NCBI GenBank assembly: GCA_947629655.1
Contig: CANREL010000007.1
Span: forward strand, 1-64,000
DNA from: an uncultured Bacilli bacterium
Lineage (GTDB): Bacteria; Bacillota_I; Bacilli_A; RF39; UBA660
Direction: 5' to 3'
DNA: 64,000 nucleotides
The first letter of the stretch is position 1; the number at the start of each line of letters is the position of its first letter. The translations under genes and the position numbers were made by a program. Of this stretch, positions 42,721 through 51,640 are shown in pieces. Under the pieces are notes generated by a model. It was not told the origin of the DNA and searched no databases. It saw nothing but the letters and a program-made list of their open reading frames with translations.

Positions 42721-43324
42721 TTCTAACATTTTCTTTGGTCTTTACTAAAACTTTTGGTTTTTCGCGATATCCTTTTTTGAAGGCACGACGCAAAGAGTTT
42801 TCTTGAACATCAATTTCTTCATATGGATTTACTTGAACGACTTCACCAACTTTAGCTTTAGGAATGCCAAATTCTTTTTCCATCTCTTTATAAAAATCTA
42901 AATCATGTCTAACTTCTTGTTTTAGATCAATAGCTCTTTTTATTTCACTTTTGTACCCTTTAATTCGCTTAACTGAATCTTTTTGGACATGACGACCATA
43001 GGCACATGATAAAAGAGCAACTGTAGACCATCCTAAAAACAAGGTCAAACCACTTAAAAAGCCTAGAGTTATTGGCGCAGCTATAAGAACACCAACACTG
43101 ACACCAGCCATGACTTTATACCATTTATCAATTATTTTAATAGATGCTTTTTCAAGAGCAATTCCATCTCTTGAAGATTTGATTCGTTCATTTAAAATTT
43201 TCATTTTATCTTCAGATACTAAGACATCACGCATATCGCCTTGATTCTTACGAATAGTAATTTTACCATCTTCATCACTGACAGCGACTGTTTCATCATT
43301 TATATATACAAACTCTTTATTCAT
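42713..43324 (-). CDS. hypothetical membrane protein
   Basis: 203 residues. A beta-rich start (VYINDETVAVSDEDGKITI), two adjacent TM helices (about 70-110) containing 'V-S-V-G-V-L-I-A-A-P-I-T-L-G-F', then a coiled coil and a basic C-terminus. AGGAGT-type site before ATG 43324. No family recognised. Located between the flippase and proS, with its own terminator. Confidence 0.55.
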   Translation of the reverse strand: MNKEFVYINDETVAVSDEDGKITIRKNQGDMRDVLVSEDKMKILNERIKSSRDGIALEKASIKIIDKWYKVMAGVSVGVLIAAPITLGFLSGLTLFLGWSTVALLSCAYGRHVQKDSVKRIKGYKSEIKRAIDLKQEVRHDLDFYKEMEKEFGIPKAKVGEVVQVNPYEEIDVQENSLRRAFKKGYREKPKVLVKTKENVRKN

Positions 43325-43385
43325 AAAAACACTCCTTTTGTAAAAGTATTATAATACAATGAAAAGATATTTTACAATATTTTTA

Positions 43386-45086
43386 TCACAATATTTGTTC
43401 TTTAATCATGTCAGAAACAAGATCACATATTTTAGATATTTCGACATCTTTACTAGTGTTTTCTTGACGAAGTTTTAATTCGACTAGACCATCACTTATC
43501 TTCTTACCAATAGTGATTCTAATTGGGATGCCTATCAAATCCATATCTTTAAATTTAACTCCTGGTCTCTCATCACGATCATCTAAAATTACTTCAACGT
43601 TTTTAGAATTCAATTTTTCATAAATGTCATTAGCTATTTGGACTTGTTCACTATCTTTATTGCTTATCAAGACAATAGCTACTTGATAAGGAGCAATGTT
43701 CATTGGTAAAACGATTCCATTCTCATCATGCTTTTGTTCAACAATAGATGCTAAAATTCTTCCAACACCAATACCATAACTTCCCATCACTACTGGTTTA
43801 GCATTATTCTGTTCATCCAAATAAGTCAAACCAAGGCTTTCAGAGTATTTAGTTCCAAGTTTAAAAGTATTTCCTATTTCAATACCTTTTTTAAAGTATA
43901 GATGTCCACCACATACTGGACAGATATCTCCTTCTAAAACATTGGCAATATCAGCTTTAAGATCATATTTAAAATCTTTCATGTTGACATTTATATAGTG
44001 ATAATCACTCTTATTAGCTCCGACTAAGAAATTTTGCATTTCAGCGATTTCATTATCAATAATTATTGGTATTTCTAAACCGATTGGTCCTGCAAATCCG
44101 ACTTTAGCATGAGTAATTCTTTCGACATCAATTGCTTCAGCTAGTGATATTTCCTTAGCTTTTAGTAACTTTTGTAATTTGTATTCATTAACTTCACGAC
44201 TAGCTTTAACCATGCAGGCATAGAATTTATCATCAACTTTATAGATGAGTGTTTTAGCCATTTTCTCTACTGGAATGTGATAATTATTAACTAAATCATC
44301 AATCGTACCTATATTTGGCGTCTTTATCATCTCTAGTTTTTGTTCTTTTTCTCTTTTGTTTTTTCTTGGTATCAATTCAGTTATTTCAATATTTGAAGAA
44401 TAATCACATTTATCACAAAGGACGACAACATCTTCCCCAATATCAGTTATAGCTTGAAACTCTTCAGATAATAAACCACCCATGACACCCGTTGATGCTT
44501 TTACTATTTTGTAATCGATATCCATGCGATCAAATATTTTTTTATAAGCATCGAACATCTTTTTATAAGCCAAGTCTAACCCTTCTAAATCGCGATCAAA
44601 AGAATAAGCGTCTTTCATGATGAATTCACGAACTCTTATCAAACCGTAACGAGGACGAGGTTCATCACGATATTTATTAGCTATTTGATATAAATTGATT
44701 GGCATATCTTTATAAGATTTGACAAAATCACGGGCTACCTCAACAAACATTTCTTCATGAGTTGGACCAAGGACGTAATTTCTGCCATAACGATCTTTTA
44801 ACCCAAACATATCGTTACCAAAATTATCACGACGTCCACTTTTGACATAGACATCTTCAGGAAGTAGTGACGGCATTATCAATTCTTGAGCTCCTGTTTT
44901 GTTCATCTCTTCACGAACAATCTTTTCGATTTTCTTTATTACTCTCAAGCCCAATGGCAAGTAATAATAAATACCGCTACCAGCTTTTTTAATCATACCA
45001 CTTCGAACTAGTAAATTTCCACTGATTGTTTCTTCATCTTTTGAGTTTTCTCTCATAGTGAAAAAATAATTTTCTTTTAATTTCAT
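43386..45086 (-). CDS. proS: prolyl-tRNA synthetase
   Basis: 566 residues from ATG 45086, with TAGGAGGT seven bases upstream; the frame continues upstream only because the T-box leader happens to be open. Class II motifs: motif 1 (M-N-K-T-G-A-Q-E-L-I-M-P-S-L-L-P), motif 2 (Y-R-D-E-P-R-P-R-Y-G-L-I-R-V-R-E-F-x-M-K-D-A-Y-S-F), and motif 3 (Y-G-I-G-V-G-R). A YbaK-like editing insertion lies between motifs 2 and 3 (about 225-400). The anticodon-binding domain closes the protein. It is controlled by a T-box with a CCU specifier. Confidence 0.98.
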   Translation of the reverse strand: MKLKENYFFTMRENSKDEETISGNLLVRSGMIKKAGSGIYYYLPLGLRVIKKIEKIVREEMNKTGAQELIMPSLLPEDVYVKSGRRDNFGNDMFGLKDRYGRNYVLGPTHEEMFVEVARDFVKSYKDMPINLYQIANKYRDEPRPRYGLIRVREFIMKDAYSFDRDLEGLDLAYKKMFDAYKKIFDRMDIDYKIVKASTGVMGGLLSEEFQAITDIGEDVVVLCDKCDYSSNIEITELIPRKNKREKEQKLEMIKTPNIGTIDDLVNNYHIPVEKMAKTLIYKVDDKFYACMVKASREVNEYKLQKLLKAKEISLAEAIDVERITHAKVGFAGPIGLEIPIIIDNEIAEMQNFLVGANKSDYHYINVNMKDFKYDLKADIANVLEGDICPVCGGHLYFKKGIEIGNTFKLGTKYSESLGLTYLDEQNNAKPVVMGSYGIGVGRILASIVEQKHDENGIVLPMNIAPYQVAIVLISNKDSEQVQIANDIYEKLNSKNVEVILDDRDERPGVKFKDMDLIGIPIRITIGKKISDGLVELKLRQENTSKDVEISKICDLVSDMIKEQIL

Positions 45087-45112
45087 AATTCTACCTCCTA
45101 AAAATATATATA

Positions 45113-45313
45113 AAAAAAGAATGGTACATAAGGAGTGCAAAGCACGGTACCATCCTCTTTTTAACTTAATTTCTATAACGGAAAATTTCCGAAAACTATT
45201 AATTTCTCTCACAGGTAGGAATGAATATAGATAATAATTAGGTTCCCACTATCCCTAAATCACTTCTATTAGAGCTATAGACATCATGTCCTGGTCATCG
45301 ATTTGAAATATTA
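45113..45313 (-). promoter_or_regulatory. T-box riboswitch of proS
   Basis: Minus-strand leader. The T-box itself is AGGATGGTACCGTGC (45142-45156), followed by the terminator arm GCAC...GTACCATTC and TTTTTTT (45110-45125). The upstream part holds stem I. By alignment with the serS leader the specifier is CCU (45217-45219), a Pro codon. Uncharged tRNA-Pro would pair at the T-box and specifier and switch on proS. Confidence 0.9.
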
Positions 45314-45319
45314 GTAGTA

Positions 45320-45348
45320 ATTTTAATGTATAAATTTATAATTGTCAA
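45320..45348 (-). promoter_or_regulatory. sigma-A promoter of the proS leader
   Basis: TTGACA (45343-45348), 17-base spacer, TAAAAT (45320-45325) on the minus strand. It touches the stop codon of the preceding gene. Confidence 0.85.
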
Positions 45349-45933
45349 CTATTTTTCTCGTAAACTTGAAGCAATCTTATCATATTCTTCAGCAACAACT
45401 TTTTCATTATCAGCAACTGTCCACATCACTAATTGAGAGAAATAATTATCACTTTCGACGACATAGACTCTTATATAAATGTTGATACCAGTTGAATTAG
45501 TATAGTATATTTCACCATATTCAGCATCATGATTATCAATTGTAATTTTTTCATAATTAGTTATCTTTGTCTTATAAAAACTCTCTTTTTGAGCAAAAGA
45601 TTCTGTCTTGAAAGTATTAAAGTCTTTATTCAAATTAACTTTACTAGTAGTCACTAATAAAATATAAGAAGATTTATCAGGATCATTTAGTTCAATGATA
45701 CCCTTTTTGTTCAAAGAATTTTTTTCTTCTACTTGGACATAAGTATCAGGTGCATCAATGGTAAACTTTTCATCATAACTAGTATTAGTTTTATATTTGA
45801 TTTCGGTCGTTTCTTTTTCTTCTTCTTGTTCTTTTTTATCTTCAGTAACTTTAGTCAAGATAAAGATGCTCAAAACTATTACCAAAGCAACACATAACCA
45901 TATTAAGATATATTTCAATTTATTCTTATCCAT
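45349..45933 (-). CDS. membrane-anchored hypothetical protein, PsbP-like fold possible
   Basis: 194 residues. Single N-terminal TM (about 8-27), an acidic linker, then a beta-rich extracellular domain (about 60-192) with 'I-D-N-H-D-A-E-Y-G-E-I-Y-Y-T-N' and 'Y-I-R-V-Y-V-V-E-S-D-N-Y'. This style is seen in PsbP-like/DUF1795 anchored domains. GGAAGGAAA precedes ATG 45933. It lies 14 bp downstream of the Ppx/GppA gene, probably co-transcribed with it. Function unknown. Confidence 0.6.
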   Translation of the reverse strand: MDKNKLKYILIWLCVALVIVLSIFILTKVTEDKKEQEEEKETTEIKYKTNTSYDEKFTIDAPDTYVQVEEKNSLNKKGIIELNDPDKSSYILLVTTSKVNLNKDFNTFKTESFAQKESFYKTKITNYEKITIDNHDAEYGEIYYTNSTGINIYIRVYVVESDNYFSQLVMWTVADNEKVVAEEYDKIASSLREK

Positions 45934-45947
45934 AATGATTTCCTTCC

Positions 45948-46844
45948 CTAACTATTCTTTATTTTCTCTATTATACCATAAACCATCGAAATTCTCGTTG
46001 GAATTATGTATTTTGCTTCTACTGCACGGGCGATAGAAGTGACACAAATGCGCATGCCACGCGTTCCACCACTCCACCATTCACGTGAAGAAAAATTTTC
46101 ATTTTGAATTTCGAGTAATGATTTATGATAGAAAAAATCATCATCGTAGTTTAGCATTGACAAATAATCAATGACCCAAGGTTGTTTTTCATCGTAATAA
46201 AATTTATTACGATTCATGGGATATTTTAAAGTCTCATAAAATTTTAAGTAGTCGCCACCAGCTAAAACTAAGATATCAGCTTTGTTATCCGGTATTTTAG
46301 TCATTCCCAAAGTATCTTCGACCATGTCTTCATATAAACTAGTAGCTGTATCCTCATTTATATCAGGGAATCTATCACAGACATCCATGGCACCATAATT
46401 GTTATTAGCGATTTCAATTATTTTTTTATTTTCGACGATTGATAGTTCTGTTGATGCTCCACCACCAATCATGATAGCAATACGACCATCATAATTGATA
46501 TTGGCAATCACACCATATACAGTCAATTCATTCTCCATCTCTTGTGTTACAATGGTAAACTCTAAAGTCGTGTTATCTTTAAAATCTTTCAAGAATTTAC
46601 CACGTTCTTCAGCTTCGAGATTGCGAAAGACACTAGTACCAAAAATATGAATGGGACAATTGTACTTTTTCAATTCTTCGATGTGATCATATAATTTTTG
46701 AAGATCGCTTTCCACAATTCTTTTATTCAATTTATAATTATTTTTAAATTCGATTGTTATAAGTCCTAAATCGGTCAATTTATCTTCATATAAATAAGTT
46801 TTAGTATTAGTTGAACCAACTTCAACAATGATGAATTTACTCAT
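45948..46844 (-). CDS. Ppx/GppA-like phosphatase of the ASKHA fold
   Basis: 298 residues. Phosphate-1 motif V-G-S-T-N-T-K at residues 9-15, and the phosphate-2 region 'I-M-I-G-G-G-A-S-T-E-L' (about 140-150). These identify the exopolyphosphatase/guanosine-pentaphosphatase branch of the actin-like superfamily. Likely substrates are polyphosphate or pppGpp, but the sequence is divergent and short (usual about 300-500), so activity is not certain. GGAGTG precedes ATG 46844. Confidence 0.72.
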   Translation of the reverse strand: MSKFIIVEVGSTNTKTYLYEDKLTDLGLITIEFKNNYKLNKRIVESDLQKLYDHIEELKKYNCPIHIFGTSVFRNLEAEERGKFLKDFKDNTTLEFTIVTQEMENELTVYGVIANINYDGRIAIMIGGGASTELSIVENKKIIEIANNNYGAMDVCDRFPDINEDTATSLYEDMVEDTLGMTKIPDNKADILVLAGGDYLKFYETLKYPMNRNKFYYDEKQPWVIDYLSMLNYDDDFFYHKSLLEIQNENFSSREWWSGGTRGMRICVTSIARAVEAKYIIPTRISMVYGIIEKIKNS

Positions 46845-46914
46845 TTAAATCACTCCATTACAATTATAACACACAATTTAAAAATACAGAAATTAACAAT
46901 TATTTAAAATAAAA

Positions 46915-46943
46915 GATCTATAAAATAAATTATTTCATAGATC
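46915..46943 (-). terminator. terminator of serS
   Basis: GATCTAT arms with ATAGATC enclosing a short AT loop, followed by TTTTATTTT on the minus strand. Confidence 0.85.
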
Positions 46944-46953
46944 ATTAATACTT

Positions 46954-48240
46954 TTATTTTAGAGGTAATATTTTTTCTTTACCACCCATGTATGGTTGTA
47001 ATACTTTTGGAACTTTAATACTTCCATCTTCTTGATAATTATTTTCTATTAGGGCGATTAAACCTCTTGGAGAAGCTAAAACGGTATTGTTTAGAGTGTG
47101 GACGTAATAAGTACCATCTTCTCCTTTAGCACGAATTCCTAGACGACGAGCTTGAGCGTCTCCCAATGTTGAACAGCTTCCAACTTCAAAGTATTTTTGT
47201 TGACGAGGACTCCATGCTTCAATATCACATGACTTAACTTTTAAATCAGCTAAATCACCACTACAACATTCAAGTTGACGAACAGGAATGTCTAAGTTTC
47301 TGAACACTTCAACTGTAAAGCGCCACATCTTTTCATACCAAGCCATAGAATCTTCAGGATTACAGATGACGATCATCTCTTGCTTTTCAAATTGATGAAC
47401 ACGATATAGACCACGTTCCTCTAAACCATGAGATCCACCTTCTTTTCTAAAACATGGAGAATAAGAAGTCATAGTGATTGGAAGTTCACTAGTCTTAATG
47501 ATTTGGTCTTTAAATTTACCAATCATTGAATGTTCACTAGTTCCAATCAAGTACAAGTCTTCGCCTTCAATTTTATACATCATAGCTTGCATTTCAGGGA
47601 AAGACATAACACCTTCAACGACAGCAGCATGAATCATGAAGGGTGGAATGGCATATGTAAAACCTTTATCAATCATGAAATCTTTGGCATACGCGATCAT
47701 GGCTTCATGAAGACGAGCAATATCACCCATTAAATAGTAGAATCCTTCACCACTAGTACGACCAGCGGCTTCTTTGTCCAAACCATTAAATCTATCAATT
47801 ATATCAGCATGATATGGTATTTCGTATTTTGGAACAACTGGATCACCAAATTTTTCGACTTCGACATTTTCCGTATCATCTTTTCCGATTGGTACGCTAT
47901 CATCTATAATATTAGGAATTACCATCATACGTTTCTTAACTTCATTTGACAATTCCTCTTCTTCTTTTTCCAAACTAGTCAACTTTTCATTGATTTCTTT
48001 AACTCTATCTTTCATCGCATTAGCTTCATCGATTTTCTTTTCACGCATCAAAGCACCAATTGAATTACTGATATTATTTCTCTCACTGCGAAGATTATCA
48101 CCTTCTAATTTTAACTTTCGCGTCTTTTCATCAAGTTCAATAACTTCATCTACTAAAGGAAGTTTTTCATCTTGAAATTTTTTCTTAATATTTTCTTTAA
48201 CCTTTTCAGGATTTTCTCTAACAAATTTTATATCTAACAT
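46954..48240 (-). CDS. serS: seryl-tRNA synthetase
   Basis: 428 residues. N-terminal antiparallel coiled-coil arm (about 30-110) that contacts the long arm of tRNA-Ser, then the class II core: motif 2 'F-R-K-E-G-G-S-H-G-L-E-E-R-G-L-Y-R-V-H-Q-F' and motif 3 'A-S-P-R-G-L-I-A-L-I-E-N'. It charges tRNA-Ser in the cytosol. The gene lies two bases downstream of a DUF1653 gene. Both sit behind a T-box with a UCU specifier, so serine starvation should raise both. Confidence 0.98.
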   Translation of the reverse strand: MLDIKFVRENPEKVKENIKKKFQDEKLPLVDEVIELDEKTRKLKLEGDNLRSERNNISNSIGALMREKKIDEANAMKDRVKEINEKLTSLEKEEEELSNEVKKRMMVIPNIIDDSVPIGKDDTENVEVEKFGDPVVPKYEIPYHADIIDRFNGLDKEAAGRTSGEGFYYLMGDIARLHEAMIAYAKDFMIDKGFTYAIPPFMIHAAVVEGVMSFPEMQAMMYKIEGEDLYLIGTSEHSMIGKFKDQIIKTSELPITMTSYSPCFRKEGGSHGLEERGLYRVHQFEKQEMIVICNPEDSMAWYEKMWRFTVEVFRNLDIPVRQLECCSGDLADLKVKSCDIEAWSPRQQKYFEVGSCSTLGDAQARRLGIRAKGEDGTYYVHTLNNTVLASPRGLIALIENNYQEDGSIKVPKVLQPYMGGKEKILPLK

Positions 48241-48242
48241 AA

Positions 48243-48482
48243 TTATTTTTCCTTTCCTATTTCCATAAAACGATATTTTTGGCCAGTTACGTTATCACTT
48301 CTAGCTGATACATCCTCATCGGATAAGAAACTGGATATGGGGCGAGCCCACAGCTCACCTCTATGATTATAGATAATCATCTCTTCTAAGTTTTCCGAGT
48401 GTTTAGCAATATTTACGATTTCCATGACATCACCTTTAAAGTGCTGCCACTTACTACCTATTTTGACGATTTCTTTGCGCAT
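48243..48482 (-). CDS. DUF1653 protein between the T-box and serS
   Basis: 79 residues, TATAGGAGGTTACT before ATG 48482. The DUF1653 pattern is clear: 'K-I-G-S-K-W-Q-H-F-K-G', 'V-x-I-A-K-H-S-E', 'I-Y-N-H-R-G-E-L-W-A-R-P', and 'K-Y-R-F-M-E-I'. The family is small and has no established function. Its place between a serine T-box and serS, two bases from the serS start, makes it a member of the serine-responsive operon. Confidence 0.88.
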   Translation of the reverse strand: MRKEIVKIGSKWQHFKGDVMEIVNIAKHSENLEEMIIYNHRGELWARPISSFLSDEDVSARSDNVTGQKYRFMEIGKEK

Positions 48483-48496
48483 AGTAACCTCCTATA

Positions 48497-48692
48497 AAAC
48501 AAAAAGAGAATGGTATAAGGAGTGCAAATGCACGGTACCATCCTCTTTTTAACTCTCTTTGATAACGGAAAACAATCCGAAAATTATTAATTTCTCTCCT
48601 GAGTAGATTTCCGTAACAACTACAATTCATTTTCACCAACCATGAACTCTCTATGTATAATTAATCACGTACTTATCTCAATCAACGATTTC
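48497..48692 (-). promoter_or_regulatory. T-box riboswitch of the DUF1653-serS operon
   Basis: T-box AGGATGGTACCGTGC (48530-48544) with a terminator arm and a T run at 48496-48508. Stem I and other leader elements lie upstream. The specifier aligned with the proS leader is UCU (48605-48607), a Ser codon. The bases after it (GAGAGAAATTAATA) are identical in both leaders. Confidence 0.9.
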
Positions 48693-48698
48693 TCAATT

Positions 48699-48727
48699 AG
48701 AATAACACAAAATTTATTTAAAGTAAA
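48699..48727 (-). promoter_or_regulatory. probable promoter of the serS leader
   Basis: TTTACT (48722-48727), 17-base spacer ending TGT, TATTCT (48699-48704). Each half matches sigma-A at four of six positions. Confidence 0.55.
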
Positions 48728-48738
48728 GAGTCTTCACA

Positions 48739-50037
48739 TCATGAAAACTCTTTCATCATATTATCAATCTCTTCTTGTTCTTCAGAAGTTAACTCTGAAG
48801 CATCAACTTCTTTATCAAACCAACTAGGTAATTTTTCACTTTTATTTGGTAAAGATTTGGATTTATTTTTACTCTCTTGCATCTTTTTGATGCGCCTATG
48901 TTCTTTTTCAGCTATCGCTACAGCTTCTTCAACTGTTTCAATTTTTAATCTACTCCATTGTGAAGCGATGGCATCGACATAATTCTTAGTCAAGCGCTGA
49001 TTATTCATTCGTAAAACATAAGATATCAAAACGTTTATTACGCCTGGTTTTATTTTATATTCCTTCATGATATCTTCAATCATCTTGAGTTCACGATCAC
49101 TAGGTTCACCATTCTTATTCTTACTTTTCAAATAGTCATATGGGGAAGTGTTCTCAAGACTATAGATCATTTTAGCACGATTGGAATTATCACCTCGTGG
49201 TGACTTCAAATACTCAGGTTGTTTCGTATAGACAAGTGTCGGTAATGATCCACTATTTTCAAATTGATAGAAGTTGCGACAATTGTTTCGGAATTCATTT
49301 TTATCAAGCATACCTTTTTCATTGATACTATTTCTAACTAACATCTGTAAATTCAAATTATCAATGCCATATATGTAGGACAAATTCTCAATCAATTCTC
49401 GGGTACTGTCATTAAAGCATTTATCATTTATCATATCTTTTGGAATACTTGAAATCAACAGGTTGAAATCGACGTGATGTTCCAAAGTAATAGGACTCTG
49501 GTTCTTATCAATGATATTGTCATTCTCATTGAAAACATTTCCTCTAACACTTGAAAAAACACTGTTGAAATTAGCAGTTACATCTTCATATTCTCGCAAA
49601 TTAATCTTTGGGACGCGATAGTAATTCAGAATCTTATCATACTCTTTTTTACCAATATTATTATAGAGAACAACATTTAAAATGGGATGACTTAAAAATT
49701 CAGCAGCTGATAATGGCGAATACAAGACATAGACATAATTATTGACATCGGCTTTTTTCAAATACGTCTTTAAAAGACCAACAGCTTCTAATTTTTCACG
49801 AGCTATGATCAAGTTTTCCAACTTCAATTGCATGGTTGACATCAAATGATGATGAGTCTCTTCATTTGACATTATTTCACGTTTTAATAAATCATCAATA
49901 AGTGTAAAGTATAGACTGACAGCAGTATGACCAATTATCGGTTGATAAAGAGTTGTAACAATTTTTTTATCCGTTTCAGTGATGATAGTCTTATTTACAA
50001 CAATATATGTATCAGCTGGTAATATTGTATTAGCCAT
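48739..50037 (-). CDS. dnaB: replication initiation and membrane attachment protein DnaB (Bacillus type)
   Basis: 432 residues from ATG 50037 (GGAGAG eight bases upstream). The N-terminus 'Y-I-V-V-N-K-T-I-I-T-E-T-D-K-K-I-V-T-T-L-Y-Q-P-I-I-G' and 'A-V-S-L-Y-F-T-L' are typical of the Bacillus DnaB/DnaD superfamily. A second DnaD-like domain lies near the C-terminus ('S-P-Y-D-Y-L' and 'I-N-V-L-I-S-Y-V-L'), followed by a linker rich in Lys/Ser. It helps load the replicative helicase at the origin. The usual partner dnaI and nrdR are not seen next to it here. Confidence 0.92.
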   Translation of the reverse strand: MANTILPADTYIVVNKTIITETDKKIVTTLYQPIIGHTAVSLYFTLIDDLLKREIMSNEETHHHLMSTMQLKLENLIIAREKLEAVGLLKTYLKKADVNNYVYVLYSPLSAAEFLSHPILNVVLYNNIGKKEYDKILNYYRVPKINLREYEDVTANFNSVFSSVRGNVFNENDNIIDKNQSPITLEHHVDFNLLISSIPKDMINDKCFNDSTRELIENLSYIYGIDNLNLQMLVRNSINEKGMLDKNEFRNNCRNFYQFENSGSLPTLVYTKQPEYLKSPRGDNSNRAKMIYSLENTSPYDYLKSKNKNGEPSDRELKMIEDIMKEYKIKPGVINVLISYVLRMNNQRLTKNYVDAIASQWSRLKIETVEEAVAIAEKEHRRIKKMQESKNKSKSLPNKSEKLPSWFDKEVDASELTSEEQEEIDNMMKEFS

Positions 50038-50060
50038 ATCAATCACTCTCCATCAATTTA

Positions 50061-50089
50061 ATTATATGAAATTATTTTTTTATTTACAA
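50061..50089 (-). promoter_or_regulatory. probable promoter of dnaB
   Basis: TTGTAA (50084-50089), 17-base spacer, TATAAT (50061-50066) on the minus strand. It separates dnaB from the upstream MoxR operon. Confidence 0.65.
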
Positions 50090-50093
50090 GAAG

Positions 50094-50870
50094 TTAATTA
50101 TTTTTCTTAGTTAGTTGGTGCTGTTTTGAAGTTTGATAATCTTTGACAATATTTTGACAAGTATAGTCAAGTTCTGAAACATTGATTGGAATTCTCTTTA
50201 AAATTTCATCTCTATTCTCAGTGACAAAACTAGCTAAAGTCTTGCGCTTATACCATTCGCGATGATACATGTTTTCTCTATCTTCATCAGCACTTATTTT
50301 TAAATCGATGTCGATACGACCATAAGTATCATATTTAAAAGTCATGTCAAGAAAAGAATCCGAAAATACTAGTGACTTACTACCTCCATTTAAACCAATA
50401 CTATTTTGATACAATTTTTGAAATTCTTCTAAAGTAGAAAAGATGTCCATCAAACGATCATAATATTTTTCAACAAATTCGCGATTGCTTTTATAACTTC
50501 CAAAATATATCTCGTCACTATCAATGTCTTTGTTTATTTCTAAAAATTCATCAAACCTACTATTGGGAGAATCAAAACTTAGAGTAATCTTTCCTGTTTT
50601 ACCATCGTGTTCAGCTCTTTCGTGATTACATTTATGTCCTTGAATTTGAGCACTTCGTTTAAAAATTCTACCAATTTTTCGAGTGATGATACTATCGCGA
50701 TTTATATCATCTTTAAAAGTTGAATCAAATTCGATCGCACGCAACTGTTGTAATTTGTCATCAACGATGCGATATAAGTCATAGCCACTGATAACATCAT
50801 CAGTCATTTCGACATCAGGCATTGTTAAATATTCGCCCAATCTTGTCAATAATCGTGTATATTCATCCAT
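50094..50870 (-). CDS. unknown protein, last gene of the VWA-MoxR-ankyrin operon
   Basis: 258 residues, no TM or signal. A helical start, then beta-rich stretches ('K-I-T-L-S-F-D-S', 'M-T-F-K-Y-D-T-Y-G-R-I-D-I-D-L-K-I') around two predicted helices, and a basic Gln/Lys tail. I recognise no family. It begins eight bases after the ankyrin gene stop with AGGTGATTTT upstream of ATG 50870, so it belongs to the same transcript. In related MoxR-VWA modules the extra gene often encodes the conserved third partner, so this is a candidate for that role. Confidence 0.6.
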   Translation of the reverse strand: MDEYTRLLTRLGEYLTMPDVEMTDDVISGYDLYRIVDDKLQQLRAIEFDSTFKDDINRDSIITRKIGRIFKRSAQIQGHKCNHERAEHDGKTGKITLSFDSPNSRFDEFLEINKDIDSDEIYFGSYKSNREFVEKYYDRLMDIFSTLEEFQKLYQNSIGLNGGSKSLVFSDSFLDMTFKYDTYGRIDIDLKISADEDRENMYHREWYKRKTLASFVTENRDEILKRIPINVSELDYTCQNIVKDYQTSKQHQLTKKNN

Positions 50871-50878
50871 AAAATCAC

Positions 50879-51640
50879 CTATCTTATTCTTTTAAAAGTA
50901 TTTGATTGATTATTTTTAACTAAGGTTTTTGCTTCTGGAATGGCAGTTGTTATTTCCTGCATTTTTTCAGTTGCTTCTCTCAATAATTCATCAACACTTT
51001 CTTCAGTAGTCTCGCGATCTAAAAACTCTTCAAAACTTTTGAATTCTGTAAAATCAAAACTTTCTTGACTAGGTATTTCCATAACGGTTTGATTTTGTAA
51101 ATTTCTAATTCCAAAGTTAGCATTAGCTCTTTTCAATATTTCAAAACATTCTTTTTGGTCATGTCTTTTAGCACTCATGAGAGCTGTATCACCATCTAAA
51201 CATTGGGCATTGATATCTGCTTTTAAAGCGACTAAAATCTCTAACATTTCCCTGTTGCCATGACGAGCACTAGTCATAGTCGGAGTTGTTTTATACAAAC
51301 TGCCATGGTTGATATCAGCACCAGCTCTTGCTAGTAAAACAAATGAATTGATATAACCACGTCTTGAACATAATAGGAGCAGTGTATCACCTTTTTTAGG
51401 AGTTTGATATTCGAGATTTGCCCCTTCTAATATTAATTTATCCACTTCTTCTGTTGCGCTATCTGAATATGTTTTTTTACTGATGTAGTCATATAGTTGT
51501 TTACCAATTTTATCAGCTTCTTCTGGTTCAACAACTTTTCTTTTTTGTTGATAAGCTTCTCTTTCTAGATCACTCAATCCATACTTTTCTAAAAATGTCA
51601 TTCGCGCTTTTTCAATTTCTAATATACTGGCATTATTCAT
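50879..51640 (-). CDS. ankyrin-repeat protein
   Basis: 253 residues. Four ankyrin repeats about residues 65-200, for example 'G-D-T-L-L-L-L-C-S-R-R-G-Y-I-N-S-F-V-L-L-A-R-A-G-A-D-I-N' style and 'G-D-T-A-L-M-S-A-K-R-H-D-Q-K-E-C'. An acidic helical C-terminus follows. It has no catalytic domain; a binding or adaptor role is expected. The start overlaps the end of the AAA+ gene by eight bases, which ties it to the MoxR protein. Confidence 0.88.
   Translation of the reverse strand: MNNASILEIEKARMTFLEKYGLSDLEREAYQQKRKVVEPEEADKIGKQLYDYISKKTYSDSATEEVDKLILEGANLEYQTPKKGDTLLLLCSRRGYINSFVLLARAGADINHGSLYKTTPTMTSARHGNREMLEILVALKADINAQCLDGDTALMSAKRHDQKECFEILKRANANFGIRNLQNQTVMEIPSQESFDFTEFKSFEEFLDRETTEESVDELLREATEKMQEITTAIPEAKTLVKNNQSNTFKRIR

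Noticed and set aside
45087-45212. N-terminal extension of the proS reading frame
   Set aside because: It is the T-box leader RNA read through in frame; it lacks a ribosome site, while ATG 45086 has TAGGAGGT and matches the usual ProRS start.
48454-48639. 61-codon frame upstream of the DUF1653 gene
   Set aside because: It lies across the serS T-box and its terminator, with no ribosome site. The shared residues 'LKRGWYRA' simply reflect the conserved T-box sequence.
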